This document shows positions 62,133 through 64,000 of a stretch of 64,000 bases of DNA, piece by piece. Both the position numbers and the translations under genes were made by a program. Each line of letters opens with the position of its first letter. Position 1 is the first letter of the stretch. Location of the stretch: positions 39,313,558 to 39,377,557 of the forward strand of contig CM049310.1 in the NCBI GenBank assembly GCA_026874595.1, read 5' to 3'. The notes under the pieces were generated by a model. It was not told the origin of the DNA. It did no database searches and worked only from the letters and a program-made list of their open reading frames with translations. Origin of the DNA: Sipunculus nudus. Taxonomy: Eukaryota > Annelida > Sipuncula > Golfingiida > Sipunculidae.

Positions 62133-63607
62133 TAGAGCTCTGCGCGGGCCCCAACCCGCCTCGCGGGCTGACTTTTGTAGGATTTTGTGGGGCAGGGCGC
62201 TCCAAAAAAAAAAATTCCTACCGGGCGGGGGGGATGCGGGCTTAAAGCTGGAATTTGCGGGGCGAGGCGGGTTACATGATATTTCTGTGGGCCGAAAACA
62301 TAGTTATAGCGAGGAGTTGAATACATTTACTTTAATGTAAAGCACTGTAGCCTGTAGGTCTGTTTATATGTTCCTTCGATTATTCCATGTTCTGATTTAC
62401 TATATTGCACCCATGAAATATAAATTCCCGCAGTTTTTAGACAGATTTATCTTTGTAGGGCCACTGGTCAGAATATTGACATGTACAAATGTACCTGGGT
62501 ATAGTGTTGTATATTTAGACTTTCAACACTGTATAGGCCTGTACTTGTGGCCAGTAGTTATCTCAGATAACATAACATGGCTGAGGGTAGAGCACCAGGA
62601 TTATACCTGTGATCTTATAAGTTATAATAGTCGATGCATTGGGTGCATCTGGTCCTGTCACCAGCTGGATATAGTTTTACATAACTCACAAAGACTGAGG
62701 TGTGCTTATCATGCATGAGCCAAAGAGCACTGGCCAGTTTAGAGGACTGCATTGGCATAGCAGAATGAGATCAAGAGCATGGCGCACATTTGAGATCTTC
62801 TCTTGTGTACACAACCATAAGCTGACTCCCTCTGCAGTTCCACAGCCTTCCTCTTTCAGCTAATTAGCTTATCATCACTGAACAGGATTAACCTCTTTGT
62901 CAAATAAAAGGTGTGATCTGTGGTGAGCAAGTACTGTCCTCCAGCTAGTGCAGCTAGTGACGAGTAGTGTTACTCTAGGCATACAAACTTAATTGATTGC
63001 TTAATGCTTGAGTTTTATTTTATGTTTCCGTATAACAGCATATGCATGGAAATATGTTAAAACTGTAATTATATGTTGTTAGCTAAATATCTTAGTATGT
63101 TGAATTTATATTTACTTTAAATATTTAAAGGGGACACAAAGGCAATATTTGATTAGTGTGTCCCAGTTACTGACATTTCCACTTATATGACGGTAAATAA
63201 TTATTTTTGAGAAGTGGTTATTCTTTAAATTAAATAACTAACCAGTGAAAAAACTGTAAACGTCACACCATCAGCAAAACATGGTAACGCTATCTACTCA
63301 CAAAAGGTGGTCATTCATTATAAATAAATGAAAATTAATCATATTTTTTTTAGTTGGCTACCTTTTAAGTTGTCTCCTATCATGTCTTTTATTTGCGGGT
63401 TGAATGCGGGTTGACTTTTGGTAAAAATGCGGGGCGGTGCGGGCTGAAAACTAAATGTGCGGGGCGGGTGCGGGTTTTATTTATTTTTTATAGGTGCAGG
63501 GCAGTGCGGGGTGGGTTTTCACATCTGCCAGGTGGGGAGGTTGCGAGCCTGAGGTTAATTTTGCGGGGCGGGAACAGGCTCTTAATTCCGGCCCGCGCAG
63601 GGCTCTA
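62133..63607. mobile_element. 1.5-kb G-rich hAT-like element
   Basis: Ends TAGAGCTCTGCGCGGGCC and (inverted) GGCCCGCGCAGGGCTCTA. Flanks ATAGACAA and ATGAAGAA are only a loose match for an 8-bp duplication. Both termini carry many GCGGGxxGCGGG and GCGGGGCGGG motifs in an otherwise AT-rich interior. A 116-codon frame inside has no recognisable content. It lies within a GGTGGCGCCAC repeat. Confidence 0.7.
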
Positions 63608-64000
63608 ATGAAGAAGCCAAACTTTAGACTGGTCAGTATATTGAACCACTCCAGACATAGGAGTAATTTTCAACCAAAGCAAATGCACGGATAGATTCCA
63701 TGTGAAAATGATTGCAGATGGCGCCACATGTAGGAGATGGAGGTATCCCACATCTATCGAAGATTGATGGACATGCAACATTTCAGACAGATACTTCAAA
63801 CCACTCACACTGTTGAGCGATGTGCACAAATGCATGCAACCCCGAAACAATTGTAGGTGGCGCCACAGGTCTTCCATACAACAAATCTATCAGAGTTGTA
63901 TGAACATGCACAATTTCAGGCTTAAATGCTGCAGCACTCCTACCAAATAAGCGGACATACACTGTGCAAAAATCGTTATAGGTGGCGACACAGTCTTGAA
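63608..64000. repeat. Units of the GGTGGCGCCAC repeat
   Basis: GATGGCGCCACATG, GGTGGCGCCACAGGTCTTCC and GGTGGCGACACAGTCTTG mark three units at about 63718, 63855 and 63982, 127-137 bases apart. Each is followed by CCATACAACA..CTATC.(G)AG..T and a CATGCA.CATTTCAG block. The array runs off the right edge. It has the same style as the units at 51.4-51.9 kb. Confidence 0.65.

Noticed and set aside
62368-62718. 116-codon frame inside the G-rich element as a gene
   Set aside because: No recognisable domain, no transposase motif, and the composition matches its non-coding surroundings.

Overview
This window looks like a gene-poor stretch of an AT-rich animal genome, most likely a mollusc or a close lophotrochozoan. 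It has intron-rich split genes, many long (TA)n tracts, poly-C/poly-G runs, TIR elements (several with clear target-site duplications), decayed non-LTR retrotransposons, a tRNA-derived SINE, and TCAGCTGA-ended repeats with CGGACAGACGG-type arrays, a style I associate with molluscan genomes. No CRISPR, operon, rRNA or convincing functional tRNA gene is present. The taxon is inferred from repeat style, not from a marker gene.

The main coding content is a dispersed, same-strand family of small type I membrane proteins that I assembled by hand from splice signals. Copy A (coding exons 1246-1309, 3747-4085, 4258-4402, 4648-4846) gives an uninterrupted 248-residue protein. Copy B (27436-27499, 28285-28638, 29982-30123, 30901-31081) gives 246 residues. 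Copy C (53024-53087, 54895-55025, 55116-55344) lacks the ectodomain exon and looks decayed. A and B share one architecture: a signal-peptide exon with exactly 64 coding nt, an ectodomain exon flanked by phase-1 introns, a membrane-span exon (phase 1 to phase 2), and a tail exon starting with a RPLEEPY module. Tail and membrane exons are recognisably conserved, while ectodomains differ greatly (eight extracellular cysteines in B, two in A). I do not recognise the family and assign no function. A surface receptor or ligand under diversifying evolution is the natural hypothesis.

Layout: 1-430 minisatellite; 0.8-4.9 kb copy A; 5.0-7.2 kb decayed non-LTR element (minus strand); 8.2-9.1 kb 55-bp array; 10.4-18.2 kb interspersed repeats and nested hAT-like elements; 18-24 kb small TIR elements and microsatellites; 23.9-27.3 kb 36-bp array running up to copy B; 27.4-31.3 kb copy B; 31.9-36.7 kb MITE, LINE tail, SINE and a 30-bp array; 37-41 kb scattered repeats; 41.5-43.7 kb an inverted-repeat element carrying a broken PHD-finger gene; 44.3-46.9 kb a large imperfect palindrome; 50.1-52.2 kb a TCAGCTGA-ended repeat; 52.6-55.4 kb copy C with a Tigger-like insertion; 57.2 kb a possible orphan last exon on the minus strand; 59.4-60.8 kb LINE remnant; 62.1-63.6 kb a G-rich hAT-like element.

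The genes do not form a visible pathway. The logic of the window is a duplicated receptor-like gene embedded in, and partly destroyed by, mobile and tandemly repeated DNA.
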